Source: Sarocladium kiliense (taxonomy: Eukaryota > Ascomycota > Sordariomycetes > Hypocreales > Sarocladiaceae). From it: 64,000 nt of DNA. Position 1 is the stretch's first letter, and each line of letters begins with the position of its first letter. The position numbers and the translations under genes were made by a program. The stretch covers positions 744,001-808,000 of the forward strand of contig JAUZTG010000048.1 in assembly GCA_030734395.1 (NCBI GenBank), in the 5' to 3' direction. The notes beneath the pieces are model-generated. The model was not told the origin of the DNA and made no database searches. It saw only the letters and a list, made by a program, of their open reading frames with translations. Shown piece by piece: positions 1 to 9,304 of this stretch.

Positions 1-120
1 CAGACCGTGAATGCCAATAACCCGAAGATAGCTCCTCGCCGGACTTCTGGAAACGAGGCCAAGATGATTGACAGCCGTGAGATGACGGCATACTGCCCTC
101 TGTATCTGGTGCAGGACTAG
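1..120 (+). CDS. Possible 3' end of an unknown gene (partial)
   Basis: Frame 1 is open from the first base and ends at TAG (118-120), giving 39 codons. The encoded tail is polar and basic and ends in PLYLVQD. No domain is recognisable. An open frame of this length at a window edge can occur by chance, so this is only a weak candidate for the C-terminal end of a gene lying outside the window. Confidence 0.2.
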   Translation, partial: QTVNANNPKIAPRRTSGNEAKMIDSREMTAYCPLYLVQD

Positions 121-1341
121 CGGATGACTTCACAGCTCCTTGCTCCCTTCACCAAGCGTATCGCATGACAGCTGTGCTCTGTCCATTTGAACTACACGAG
201 CTTGGTTCTGTTCTCGTATATCCGACCGATTGCAAATTGCGTGCAGCTTGGATGACGCATCATTGATTAAATGCAACGCTTGTAATTTGAGCTTATTTCA
301 GCGATCCGGCACGATGCGTGATTGAAAGACACAGAGGGACAAGCAGTATTCCGGCTGGCGCCAACTTTGTCTTCTCTAGCAATAACTACCAGGGATGTGG
401 TTTAATAGAGAGACTCGGACTGGGCGATACTATTCACATAAGCCCATTGAAATCCCTGCATCGACGGGCTGCGTTCGATACGGAAAGGCACACCTCGTTG
501 CTTCTGTGAAAAGCCTCCCACGTCAACCGTAGCAGTTATGTTCTGGTGGCAATACGGCTCCTCAACCGGCCACTGCTACTGGAGAAACCCATCAATCATG
601 GTGAGGCACCGATAGTAAGCTCAGTAGCCGACCTGCGAAACGCAGCTAGCCAGACGAGATTCGCAACCCCCAGTTCGCTGGGGAGCTGAACCACTCCACG
701 CTTCCGCGTGGCGAGGTTCCCTGCAGGACGGCTGAGGATGCAACCCATCTCTTCCCGCTTCGGGGACCCTGGTTCTCCCTAGATCCCGCGGCTGCCCTTG
801 GATGTAAGCTACGCAGCTTTAATGGTTGGCGAAGCACACGGACAGACTCGGTGAACGCATCGTGCAGATACGCTGACGCCCTCCCACAAACGAGTCTGTT
901 TTAGTCTCTTCACGACAAACTGCACTTCAGTTGGCATCCCTCTGAACACCTATGCAACACGGTCGAATGTTTCGTAACGTCACAGCGCGTGGTCATGGTC
1001 TGAGAACCTTGCTTGAAGCTCTTGCAAGGCTTCTACAGCTCGGAGATCGGCAAGATCAGGGCTTGAATCGAGTTAGTCTCCCAAGAGCTTGTTTGCCGCG
1101 TGGCTTGAGCAAGGCGGCCGATATCCACGTTTTGTGACTTTGCACCGTGGAAGAGTTGAGCGATTCAATTTGATGATCGGACAGATCGGCCAGACTGATC
1201 CTCTCTTATAGACGATCCTGGATGTATAAGTAAAGCGCACCATGGCCGTCTTCATGTCGAGCCACCGGCGATCACTGCAACCCTTCAATTGAACCAACAT
1301 TTGCCTATTTCAAAAAGTCTTCATTCAATATACAGCCGACG
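121..1341. other. Intergenic region upstream of the xylanase gene
   Basis: No convincing coding region on either strand; the short open frames lack codon or protein character. The right end is the xylanase promoter, with a TATA-like tataagta at 1225-1232, 117 bp before the start codon. Confidence 0.5.
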
Positions 1342-2183
1342 ATGCATTCTCTCGTGTACGCAACCTTGAGTCTTGCTGCTAGTGTTGCTGCTGCACCTAG
1401 TAACTACGGACCGCACGTCCGTGAGGCCAATGACGTTGGTATTTCTCGGAGGCAAAATGATCCTGGCCCATTCACTACCCAGCTCTGGGGTAACGATAAC
1501 TCCAACTTTGAGTGGGATGGGCGCTCGGGTGGCGAGTATGCTGTGGTTTGGGATAATCCTTCGGGAGGAAACTTTGTTGTAGGCAAAGGCTACAAGGGCC
1601 AGGAGATGTGAGTGATGAAATGACTTAGTTCATTCTAATGGCTCAGTGTAACTGACAAGTGTATAAACACAACAGGCTATTCAACTACACCGGCAGTTTT
1701 GAAGTTGAAGCCAATGCCAATTCCTACCTGGGTCTCTATGGTTGGACCAAGGAGCCACTGGCCGAATACTACGTGATCGAGAACACCGGCATCCACCACC
1801 CAGCAGACAACCGTAACTCAACCTGCCACGGCTGGTTCGAGAGCGACGGTGCCACCTACGAAGTCTGGTCCAAATGGCGCATCAACGCCCCGTCCATCAT
1901 CGGCAACGCAGACTTCCAGCAGTACTGGTCTGTGCGGACCAAGCGTCATGTCGGAGGCACCATCAATACCGCGAGACACTTTGCCGCCTGGGTGGAGGCA
2001 GGTTTGCCCTTGGGTGAGCAGCAGAATATGGCTATGGGTATTGAGGGGCAGTATGGTGCTGGACAGGCTACGATTACGGTTGGAGTGACGCCTACGACGT
2101 CGGTTGAGGAGACTACGACTCATACGACTCGTACGGAGAGGCCGATGGAGACTGATCCTTGTCCCAGAAAGCTTCTTGACTAG
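1342..2183 (+). CDS. Secreted GH11 endo-1,4-beta-xylanase
   Basis: Exons 1342-1607 and 1676-2183; the 68-nt intron (GTGAGT...CAG) restores one frame of 257 aa. Residues 1-18 form a signal peptide ending AAA, followed by a short propeptide with a dibasic RR near residue 37. The GH11 jelly-roll landmarks are present: the nucleophile Glu in PLAEYY (about E119), the thumb sequence PSIIG, the QYWSVR strand, and the acid/base Glu in GIEGQYG (about E212). The family hydrolyses internal beta-1,4 bonds of plant xylan outside the cell. After the catalytic domain a Thr-rich tail of about 32 residues ends without a CBM1 module, and none is encoded downstream. It may be a linker that has lost its binding domain. 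Confidence 0.93.
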
Positions 2184-3299
2184 AGTCATATCGCTTCAGC
2201 GTTGTACTCGAGAGGCAGCAGCATAGGACGGGAGGTCCACAAGTTGAGACTAATAGCATCATTCGCTTAGGGGGTGCTCAAGACCGACAAGAGTAGAGAC
2301 GCAATGAATGTGTTAATGCTCTAGCTCTGTTTCCGAGCGTCAATGCAACCCTTGCAGCGATCATCAGGTCATTGCAACATGGGGAAGATTCCGAACCAAA
2401 GGAAATGGCTTTACATTCTGATGCGCATGAACCACAGCATCATGCCGATCTCATGCACAATTTGGTCTATCAATCTCTCCGACTTAACGTAGAGGACTTA
2501 ACTGTTGATTTGAGCCTCTTGGAAGTTGGCAAGTAGACTTGTGCCGTGGCGACAAGTTTCGCGATCGATCTGGTCGATGCTTTGCGACTTTTACATCACT
2601 TGTTTCTTCATTTATCATCAACTTCCCCACCATTCCGAACTTGATTAACTCTTGATGCTATTATTATTCAATTAACTCTCATGCTTCCGATACTGCCCTC
2701 TGTAGCGATAACTCGTGCCTGGCCCTGGCGATCAATTGCGTCCGGGGGCGGCGACCACAAGCCAGCAATTACAAGGAACCTTTTCCTGCCAATCCAATCA
2801 CGCGCAACTATAATCCTAGGTTGTTTAGATGGCTTGCTTCCCGACCGCTAGATCAGAATAGATCCAGGAACGTAGCAACCCTCCCATTGGGTATGCCTAA
2901 CAATAGTGCGGCTGAAAGGGCGATCGGCCGTGGAGAGAATATATATAGTGGTTGCCAACTTCACGTTCTAGACCACGTAACCATGGAACTCACGCTGCAT
3001 GGCATTCGTGGAATCGCCCCCAATGGACAATAGGTAATTTGAAATGATGGAAGACAATTCAATTGGTTCCCATCGCAGAGGTGCCTTTGTTCGGGAAGCA
3101 GGTGCTGTTCGTCGCCCCGGCGCAACATCTCACCGTCTTATAACCGCGCCAGGAACAGCTCGGCAATCGGCGCCGACGAAGATCTATATAAGACATAGCC
3201 AAGCCTGTCAACATCGCCATGATAGATGACCCAAAACGCAAACAAAGAAACGACCAAGCACAGACAGCAACTCAAACAAGTATCCAGCACACATTCACG
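2184..3299. other. Intergenic region; promoter of the defensin-like gene
   Basis: Nothing convincingly coding. An AT-rich stretch lies around 2620-2690. A TATA-like atatatatag occurs near 2939-2948 without an obvious gene behind it, and a better TATA box precedes the next gene. Confidence 0.4.
3185..3192 (+). promoter_or_regulatory. TATA box of the defensin-like peptide gene
   Basis: The sequence tatataag lies 108 bp upstream of the ATG at 3300, a normal core-promoter distance for a highly expressed secreted-protein gene. Confidence 0.5.
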
Positions 3300-3617
3300 A
3301 TGCAGCTCAAGACCCTCCTCCTCAGCCAGCTCGTCGTCTTCACGGCCCTAGCTGCCCCAAGCAACGTCGCCAACACTGAGCGCGACATTGAAGAACTGTT
3401 TCCTCAGCCCGTCGAGCGAGACATCGAGGGCCGTGCCTGGTCTTTCTACGCGGGGGGAGGCGGCTGCCTTACGGGCTGGAACGGCCAGTGCAACTTCTAT
3501 TGTAAAGACAACATCAGGACACAGGCGGAGTACAAGTCTTGCGTTTTGACTGGGTCTGAGATTGGGCGCTTTGGGTGTTTCTGGGGATGGAGTAAGTGCA
3601 AGTGTTATTGCAAATAA
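3300..3617 (+). CDS. Small secreted 8-cysteine defensin-like peptide precursor
   Basis: Single exon, 105 aa. The start at 3300 is chosen because it puts a signal peptide (hydrophobic residues 5-18, ending ALA) at the N terminus; the frame is open further upstream but has no better start. A short acidic propeptide carries the repeated pentapeptide ERDIE (27-31 and 39-43) and ends at about GR45. The remaining roughly 60 residues hold eight cysteines at 56, 64, 68, 81, 93, 100, 102 and 104. The pair C-x3-C (64/68) and the closing C-x1-C (100/102) are the arrangement of cysteine-stabilised alpha-beta (CS-alpha-beta) defensin-like peptides, here with one extra pair. Function (antimicrobial or effector) is inferred from fold type only. 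Confidence 0.75.
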   Translation: MQLKTLLLSQLVVFTALAAPSNVANTERDIEELFPQPVERDIEGRAWSFYAGGGGCLTGWNGQCNFYCKDNIRTQAEYKSCVLTGSEIGRFGCFWGWSKCKCYCK

Positions 3618-4446
3618 GGAGGGACGGAGTTGGGTTGGTCAAGTATCGTCGCACATTCAACACACCAAGTAGCGGGTTTGGCTTGGCTGGTGATCCAGTC
3701 CTCATGATTCGATGATTATGGTCTGGCAATTGCTTTACGTTGTTCCTCGTTACAGCTCTCTTCATGAAAGCTAAGGTGATAGTCTCACGGTTCAAGGCAG
3801 ATAAGCTGTGACCTCAGCTTTGATCAAACGCGGCAAATACATCACTTGGCACATGCTTGTTCGTAATTCCATGATTCCCATAGAGACCCCGCCATATAGG
3901 ACTAGTGACTTCGGGTCGTCGCGTAAAAGGCCCAATAATGCTTCCATTTGCAATACTAATCCTACGTGGGCACGGCGTAACTCCAGCTTCTTGGGTTACA
4001 CTGCCGACTGCAGCAATCAGCGAACGGGCCAAGATCAGCCCGTCTTATATATATTCCACGATATCTTCATATTTTCTTGGCCATGCATTTCCCCTCTACC
4101 TATCAAATGACACTGGCTTGAATTATTTCCCGTTGGCAATCGGGGCGGAACGAATGCGATTTGTCCATTGGTGGATGAAGCTGTTCAGCCGTTGCCGAAT
4201 AACCGTTTCTAAGGTATGATCTTCCCATTCACTGCGTATTTCGCTGGTGAAACTAATACCAATTCGACGCTCCGTTATGATACGACTTGTCGAGTATGGG
4301 CAAGCTGATGCGACTCCGAGCTTTAACGGAGACTAGGGCGACGTCGACCATTCTATAAAATCTGCTCAAGAACTTCGATATTTGGAGTGATTTCCTTGCC
4401 TCTGTACACAACCGGGCCTATAAGAACTTGAACGGACTCCTCCAAT
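3618..4446. other. Intergenic region between two secreted-peptide genes
   Basis: No supported gene. Contains a TATA-like ttatatatatt around 4041-4051 and the TATA box of the next gene at 4354. Confidence 0.4.
4354..4360 (+). promoter_or_regulatory. TATA box of the three-exon cysteine-rich peptide gene
   Basis: The sequence tataaaa lies 93 bp before the ATG at 4447. Confidence 0.5.
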
Positions 4447-4810
4447 ATGCGTTTCCAGTCTGTCATCGTTGCTTTCGCAGTCACTGCGCTGGCACTACCT
4501 GAGCCAGAGACCAAGTCTGAAGGTGAGGTCGGGACGACTTCCATGTAATTCAGTTAACTGACAGGACGAAGGACTCGTACCCATTTCAGACGACCGAGAA
4601 ACAATCGAAGCAAAGCCTGCGGGTGAAGTCAGTGCAGCTGGTACGTTACAAACACCGTGTCGCTTTGCTAAGTTACAGCCAGGCAACTAACCATGTATCG
4701 TCACAGCATGTCATCGGTGCCCATTCCCATGTGCAGCCTATCAGTGCTGCGGTCTTTGGTCGCATTGCGGTTTGACGCTCTGGGATAGCTGTGTCTGCAC
4801 GATTTTCTAG
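4447..4810 (+). CDS. Small secreted cysteine-rich peptide precursor, three exons
   Basis: Reconstructed from exons 4447-4522, 4572-4640 and 4707-4810 (introns 49 and 66 nt), giving 82 aa. Residues 1-16 are a signal peptide ending ALA. An acidic propeptide follows to about residue 47. The last 33 residues carry eight cysteines at 50, 53, 57, 62, 63, 69, 77 and 79, i.e. C-x2-C-x3-C-x4-CC-x5-C-x7-C-x1-C. Both joins preserve frame, with a branch-like CTGAC in intron 1, but intron 1 needs an AAG acceptor because the nearer CAG is only a few bases from the branch site and gives an early stop. The CC doublet recalls knottin-type scaffolds; I do not recognise the family. No single exon is long enough to stand out, so automatic annotation could miss it. 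Confidence 0.65.
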
Positions 4811-5013
4811 GGATCATCTCCGAATACGACATCATTGACCTGAAGTGTCAGGGACCTGGATACAAAAGGAGACTCTAGGTGGCATGGACGTAGTCAACTT
4901 ATCTTTCGTGCTCAATCACAATCACTCTGACCTCAGAGAGTTGTAGTGTCACGCAGAAATTGTTTGTAGAGATATGAGATTATCGGACTATGCTTTCCAA
5001 ATATTGCCTCGCC

Positions 5014-6015
5014 TTAATAAGTGAACTCTTGGTCAACCATCTTCTCGCTCAACTTCCACAATCGTTCCGCATCAATCTTGCTCGAAGCCCAAGCATATGT
5101 CTCGCCCTCCCAAGGGTTCGCAATGCGGGCGTCCAGGAAATACTTGCCATTGAGCTCCTCTGTCGCAATATCCGGACTAAATGCCGTGAGGATGTGTGTT
5201 GCGACGCTATTCTCGTTGCTCTTGAGCTCGCTTTGTGGGAAACCAGTGTTGAACTTGGTTCCGTATTCGGCCTCGGCTACGGCCAGGTCCTTCAAGAACT
5301 GATCCGGTGTTGTGTATGAGTTCACTGCAAGGCTGGTGCCGAGGACGACGCCAGGATGCATGCTGAAAGAGAAGAGACCGCGCTTCCCAAGACGGCTGGC
5401 GAGTCCAATCGCGAAGAGGTTGTTTGCCGTCTTTGATTGCGCGTATGCCTTGAATGGATCGTAGTATTTGCCATCGGAAAAGCTGACATCGTACCAGCGA
5501 ATGCCGCCGAAGCGGTGACCATTGCTAGTGACAACGACGACACGAGGCGATGGAGACGCGAGTATCTTGTGCATGATCAAGTTTGTGAAAAGAAAGGGGC
5601 CAAGATGGTTGGACTGGAACTGGTTTTCGATTCCGTCCTCCGTCAGTGAGAATGGGGTGGCCATGATACTGGCGTTGTTGACAAGGACATCAATCCGTGG
5701 GACATCCGCCCAACCATTTACAGTTTCAGCGGCTTCGCGAACACTCTTGAAAGAGGCTAGGTCAATCTTCAAGGACTTGACGTTGATGTCGGGCTTTGCA
5801 GACTTGATCTCGTCCACAGTCTCTTGGAATTTCGAGGGTGTACGGCCGGCAAGGATCAGAGTGGCAGGGTTGGCAACCATGATCTGCTTGAGAAACTGGT
5901 AGCCGAGGCCACCAGGGCTTACACCAGTGACGAGAATGGTGCTGCCAGCTATACGGTTGGAGAAGGCGGAGACGAGCTCGCTGTTTGTGGCTGTGTAGTC
6001 GTATTGGTCCGCCAT
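5014..6015 (-). CDS. Short-chain dehydrogenase/reductase (retinol dehydrogenase/WWOX-like)
   Basis: Intronless, 333 aa from the ATG at 6015; the frame is open a little further upstream but without another ATG. A Rossmann fold is shown by TGVSPGGLG near residue 30-38 (nucleotide binding), VNNAS, and the catalytic YAQSK (Y-x3-K). The family is NAD(P)-dependent and acts on carbonyl or hydroxyl groups of lipids, steroids or secondary metabolites; the substrate cannot be told from sequence. A TATA-like TATAAATA on the minus strand (6161-6168) lies about 145 bp upstream. It is transcribed towards the cysteine-rich peptide gene, with about 200 bp between the two 3' ends. Confidence 0.88.
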   Translation of the reverse strand: MADQYDYTATNSELVSAFSNRIAGSTILVTGVSPGGLGYQFLKQIMVANPATLILAGRTPSKFQETVDEIKSAKPDINVKSLKIDLASFKSVREAAETVNGWADVPRIDVLVNNASIMATPFSLTEDGIENQFQSNHLGPFLFTNLIMHKILASPSPRVVVVTSNGHRFGGIRWYDVSFSDGKYYDPFKAYAQSKTANNLFAIGLASRLGKRGLFSFSMHPGVVLGTSLAVNSYTTPDQFLKDLAVAEAEYGTKFNTGFPQSELKSNENSVATHILTAFSPDIATEELNGKYFLDARIANPWEGETYAWASSKIDAERLWKLSEKMVDQEFTY

Positions 6016-6767
6016 GTTGATGGGATTACCGAGAGTGAGTGTAGGTTTGTAAGATGTCTGGAGTATGAAGTGCAAGATGGGATTGTTTGTGAGGTGGTTA
6101 ATTGTGCTGCTGATGGTTCTGATGGAGATCCAAGTTCATTAAAGATGTTGAAAGAAGTCCTATTTATATTCAATTACGACCCCAACCAATATTCGGCGTT
6201 TCGTGAAAAGCACACAGACTGGATGCAACCGCGACTCAATTGATCAGTCATCTCATCGGGGATTAAGCATGATACGTTCCCTTGAGGACGCTTGAAAGTA
6301 GGAGGCCGGGAAGAGCGCGTTAGTCAGGAACAACGATTAACAGCGAAAACATGACATCAAGGGGCGCGATATGATTAGTTTCTGGAGGTAGGAGTCGGCT
6401 GTACAGCGTAAAGATTGGCGCGCATGAGTTGCTGCTTCGGGGATATGGCCTAATGCCTTGCCGCCAGCCAAGAGGTAAGCATCGAATACAGTACGGCGTA
6501 GCGTGCGACAGTCTAGGACTTTAGAAAGGCATCCCGCGCCACATTTGTCATTGACCAAACGCCGAAAGGACATTGCGATGCTCTGGAAAACGATCATGCC
6601 GCCCAAATAATGGACGGCAACGAAGCAGGTCCTTCATTCTTTGCAAATGTAATATTTTGTTGGACCGCCAGAGGCGAAGTGGGCGCGCACGAGTCATTCA
6701 GCAACGTAGTGTTATCTATATAGTATGCAATAAAGCAACGCCACAACAAGCCAATCAAGGCACACAC
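6016..6767. other. Intergenic region, SDR promoter to tRNA gene
   Basis: Holds the SDR promoter (TATA-like element at 6161-6168, minus strand). No supported coding region. Confidence 0.4.
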
Positions 6768-6839
6768 GGTCCAATGGTCTAATGGTTAGGACATGAGGTT
6801 CTGATCCTCATGGTCCAGGTTCGATTCCTGGTTGGACCT
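6768..6839 (+). tRNA. tRNA-Gln (anticodon CTG)
   Basis: A complete 72-nt cloverleaf without intron. The 7-bp acceptor stem GGTCCAA pairs with TTGGACC, with U73 as discriminator. The D arm is GTCTAATGGTTAGGAC. The anticodon stem TGAGG/CCTCA encloses the loop TTCTGAT, so the anticodon is CTG reading CAG. The T arm contains GGTTCGATTCC, the B box. A T-run follows within 5 nt. Confidence 0.95.
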
Positions 6840-6843
6840 TGTC

Positions 6844-6848
6844 TTTTT
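6844..6848 (+). terminator. RNA polymerase III terminator of tRNA-Gln
   Basis: Run of five T residues, 4 nt after the tRNA 3' end. Confidence 0.8.
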
Positions 6849-7507
6849 GATTTTTGATCTCAAGTCACTCTTCTTCTATTCCTCTGCGCTTGATCCTGGC
6901 TCCAATCATCATTTTTGTTTTACGAACTACAGCGGTCTGTGCCTCCTGACGCCCAATTTTTGCTCACTAGATCCATATTTCACAGGCAGCAGTCGATGCC
7001 CTCGATCAGGCATCGAAGTTGGGTCCTCTTAGGCTGCGGGCTCCTGAGGCCTCCACATACATAGGCGAAGGTTCAGAATGACAGCTGGAGAGCTTGTAGA
7101 TCAGTTCAACTTGATACATTCCGATGCGATATAAAAGTGATGCCATGTTCGAAGGAAGGGCGGCCACCTGAACAAGACCATCACCACTCCCTTCGCAGAC
7201 ACTTCAGCCACAATTCATCGGGCTGAAGCCACATCTGTAGCTTCAGCCACATCCCACTGCCCCGCCATCACCTTCATCACCACCGAAGCTCACCACCAGG
7301 CACCCTCAAGCTTCACGTCATTCATACCATCAATCACAACCACGAACCAGCTTCCATCGAATCCCTGAATTCCTGGCCCGATATATGAGACTTATCTCTC
7401 TCGCCATCTAAGCCGTACAGAAAGCACTTATCTTGGTCATCAAGGCATCCTGAACTCTCAGCTTGCAACCCCGCCACCTTGTGCATCTGAACACCTCCGT
7501 CTTAGAG
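6849..7507. other. Intergenic region and 5' leader of the PI31 gene
   Basis: CA/CT-rich from about 7170 to 7500, as is usual for ascomycete promoters and leaders. No coding region supported. Confidence 0.4.
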
Positions 7508-8725
7508 ATGTCGACGCTTACAACACAAGCCATCCTCCAGGGGATGGCTGACGCCCTCCCCACGCACAAACCATCAGACGACTCATCGGATCTCGCGAGT
7601 TCCTATGAAGCTATCGCACTTCTCATCCACGCATATCTTGCCGCCCTCGATTTCCGTTTATGCGGCTTTGAGGAGGACAAGAACCTCCGTAGGACCTCCC
7701 CTGCACCAGATCACCCTCCCAAAGGCATATCTCATCCAAGTACTAACATCACTCCTTCAGCTGAATGCGAGTCCTTAAAGCCTCGCCTTCCTTCACAATG
7801 GAACAACGGCTTCGGCTCCCTTAGCTTCGTCTACGCACACAAGCAATCTTCCATGCGCTTCATCTTCCGTATCGACCGCATGGGGGCAAAAGTCGAGATT
7901 CGCGGCCTCGCCGTAGGCGACGAGAACATCCACCGCTTCGAGCGTACCGTTCGCGACGTCGTCAATTCAAGCGCACTTCCCATTCGCATCCCGATGAATG
8001 GCGAAGAGGAGGATCGTAGCGGCTTGGTGGACAAGCTTCGGGAGGTTTTCGTTTCCGAGCAGGCTATTGTGGATATTCTTGAGGATCTGAAAGTCAAGAT
8101 CGTTCAGAAACTCATTCCAAAGCTTCAAAAGGAGGGCTACGTTGAGACAGCTGAGGCGGAAGAAACTGCAAATTCCGAGCGCCGTGCACAAGAAGCACGT
8201 AACCCCGATCGTCCGTTCCCTGGCAACCCTCAGCAAGGTCATATTCCACCTCCAAACCCGTACCCTCATCCTGACCTTGCTCGACCCCGACCCGGCGCTC
8301 CTAGCGGAGAGTTCATGCCACCAGGCTTCGACGACGAGTATGACGTGAACAGACCACCAGGCATCGGCGGCGGTCTCAGGATGCCCGGCCGCTCACCACT
8401 GAACATCGGCCACGACGACCTCAACCCACCCGGTCTGGGACCCCACGACCCTCTACGCGGCTCCTTCGTCGGAGGAGGTCTCCCACGCCCAGGTGGCCCG
8501 TCTGGCATGCACCCAACATTTGACGATCCTCTATTCCAAGGCGGAGGCGGTGGTCCTGGTCAAGGAGGCTACGATCCACAGGCACCACCAGGTGCAAGAT
8601 GGGATCCCCTCGGTCCGGGAGAGGGACCTCGCTTCCCGGGTCCTGGAGGCGGTAGAGGAAACTATCCCTTCGGAGGTGGTGGTGGCTACGGAGGTGGCGG
8701 ATTTGGCGGAGGCGGTATCATCTAA
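7508..8725 (+). CDS. PI31-like proteasome regulator
   Basis: Single exon of 405 aa starting at the ATG in MSTLTTQAIL. The N-terminal half (about 25-215) resembles the PI31/FP domain: the helical AIALLIHAYLAALDF, the core FGSLSFVYAHKQSSM and FIFRIDRMG. The C-terminal half is Pro/Gly-rich and disordered, with FDDEYDVNRPPG and repeated PPG/GGG blocks, ending in a glycine tract. This two-part build matches proteasome inhibitor PI31 (PSMF1 family), which binds the 20S core through its proline-rich tail and affects proteasome assembly or activity. Length is within the usual fungal range. A 21-nt intron-like stretch near 7739 is too short to be spliced. Confidence 0.8.
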   Translation: MSTLTTQAILQGMADALPTHKPSDDSSDLASSYEAIALLIHAYLAALDFRLCGFEEDKNLRRTSPAPDHPPKGISHPSTNITPSAECESLKPRLPSQWNNGFGSLSFVYAHKQSSMRFIFRIDRMGAKVEIRGLAVGDENIHRFERTVRDVVNSSALPIRIPMNGEEEDRSGLVDKLREVFVSEQAIVDILEDLKVKIVQKLIPKLQKEGYVETAEAEETANSERRAQEARNPDRPFPGNPQQGHIPPPNPYPHPDLARPRPGAPSGEFMPPGFDDEYDVNRPPGIGGGLRMPGRSPLNIGHDDLNPPGLGPHDPLRGSFVGGGLPRPGGPSGMHPTFDDPLFQGGGGGPGQGGYDPQAPPGARWDPLGPGEGPRFPGPGGGRGNYPFGGGGGYGGGGFGGGGII

Positions 8726-9304
8726 GATCGGCCAGAGTGAATGCGCATGTACTATGGGCGGCACGAGGGATGAGGTTTTTGGATGGGATGGACGATGACT
8801 GAATGAAACGACTAGGCTGTAATAAGATCATGAAAATGTGCGCTCAAACACGCCACTTACTCTTATAATCAACATCCTTTCTCGAAGCCACTTCCGCTGT
8901 GTCCTTCGATTGCTCAGTTCCCAAGTCCCCAGCTAAACAGGCTATTATCGTAACGCAGTGATGTGATCATTGACTCGTGCCTATCTATATAAGTAATCGG
9001 ACCTCATGTCCTATGCCATCCAACCCCCCTTTTTTCTGTTTCGCATACTGTAAGACTCTAACCCCCTCTGATTCCAACACTATTTCGGACCTCACATCCC
9101 AGCGAGCGTGCCTAACACCCTTTCGAGCCCATCGTCCTCGTCCTCGACAGCGCCATCCCACTCGCTCCAGCCCTGCCTCTCGAATTTCTTCATGATCCTC
9201 TGATTGAAGACTTCCATGATCTTCTCTCCCTTCCTTTTTGAAACCCTACTCGCCGGGTTGCATTCAATCATCGTCCTCACCCAAAGTTCGCTTTGCTCAC
9301 CACT
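8726..9304. other. Intergenic region between convergent PI31 and KAP114 genes
   Basis: 3' flanks of two convergent genes. No supported coding sequence. Confidence 0.4.

Noticed and set aside
7739..7759. Intron-like GTACTAAC...CAG in the PI31 gene
   Set aside because: Only 21 nt, far below the minimum intron length seen here, and the frame is open through it.
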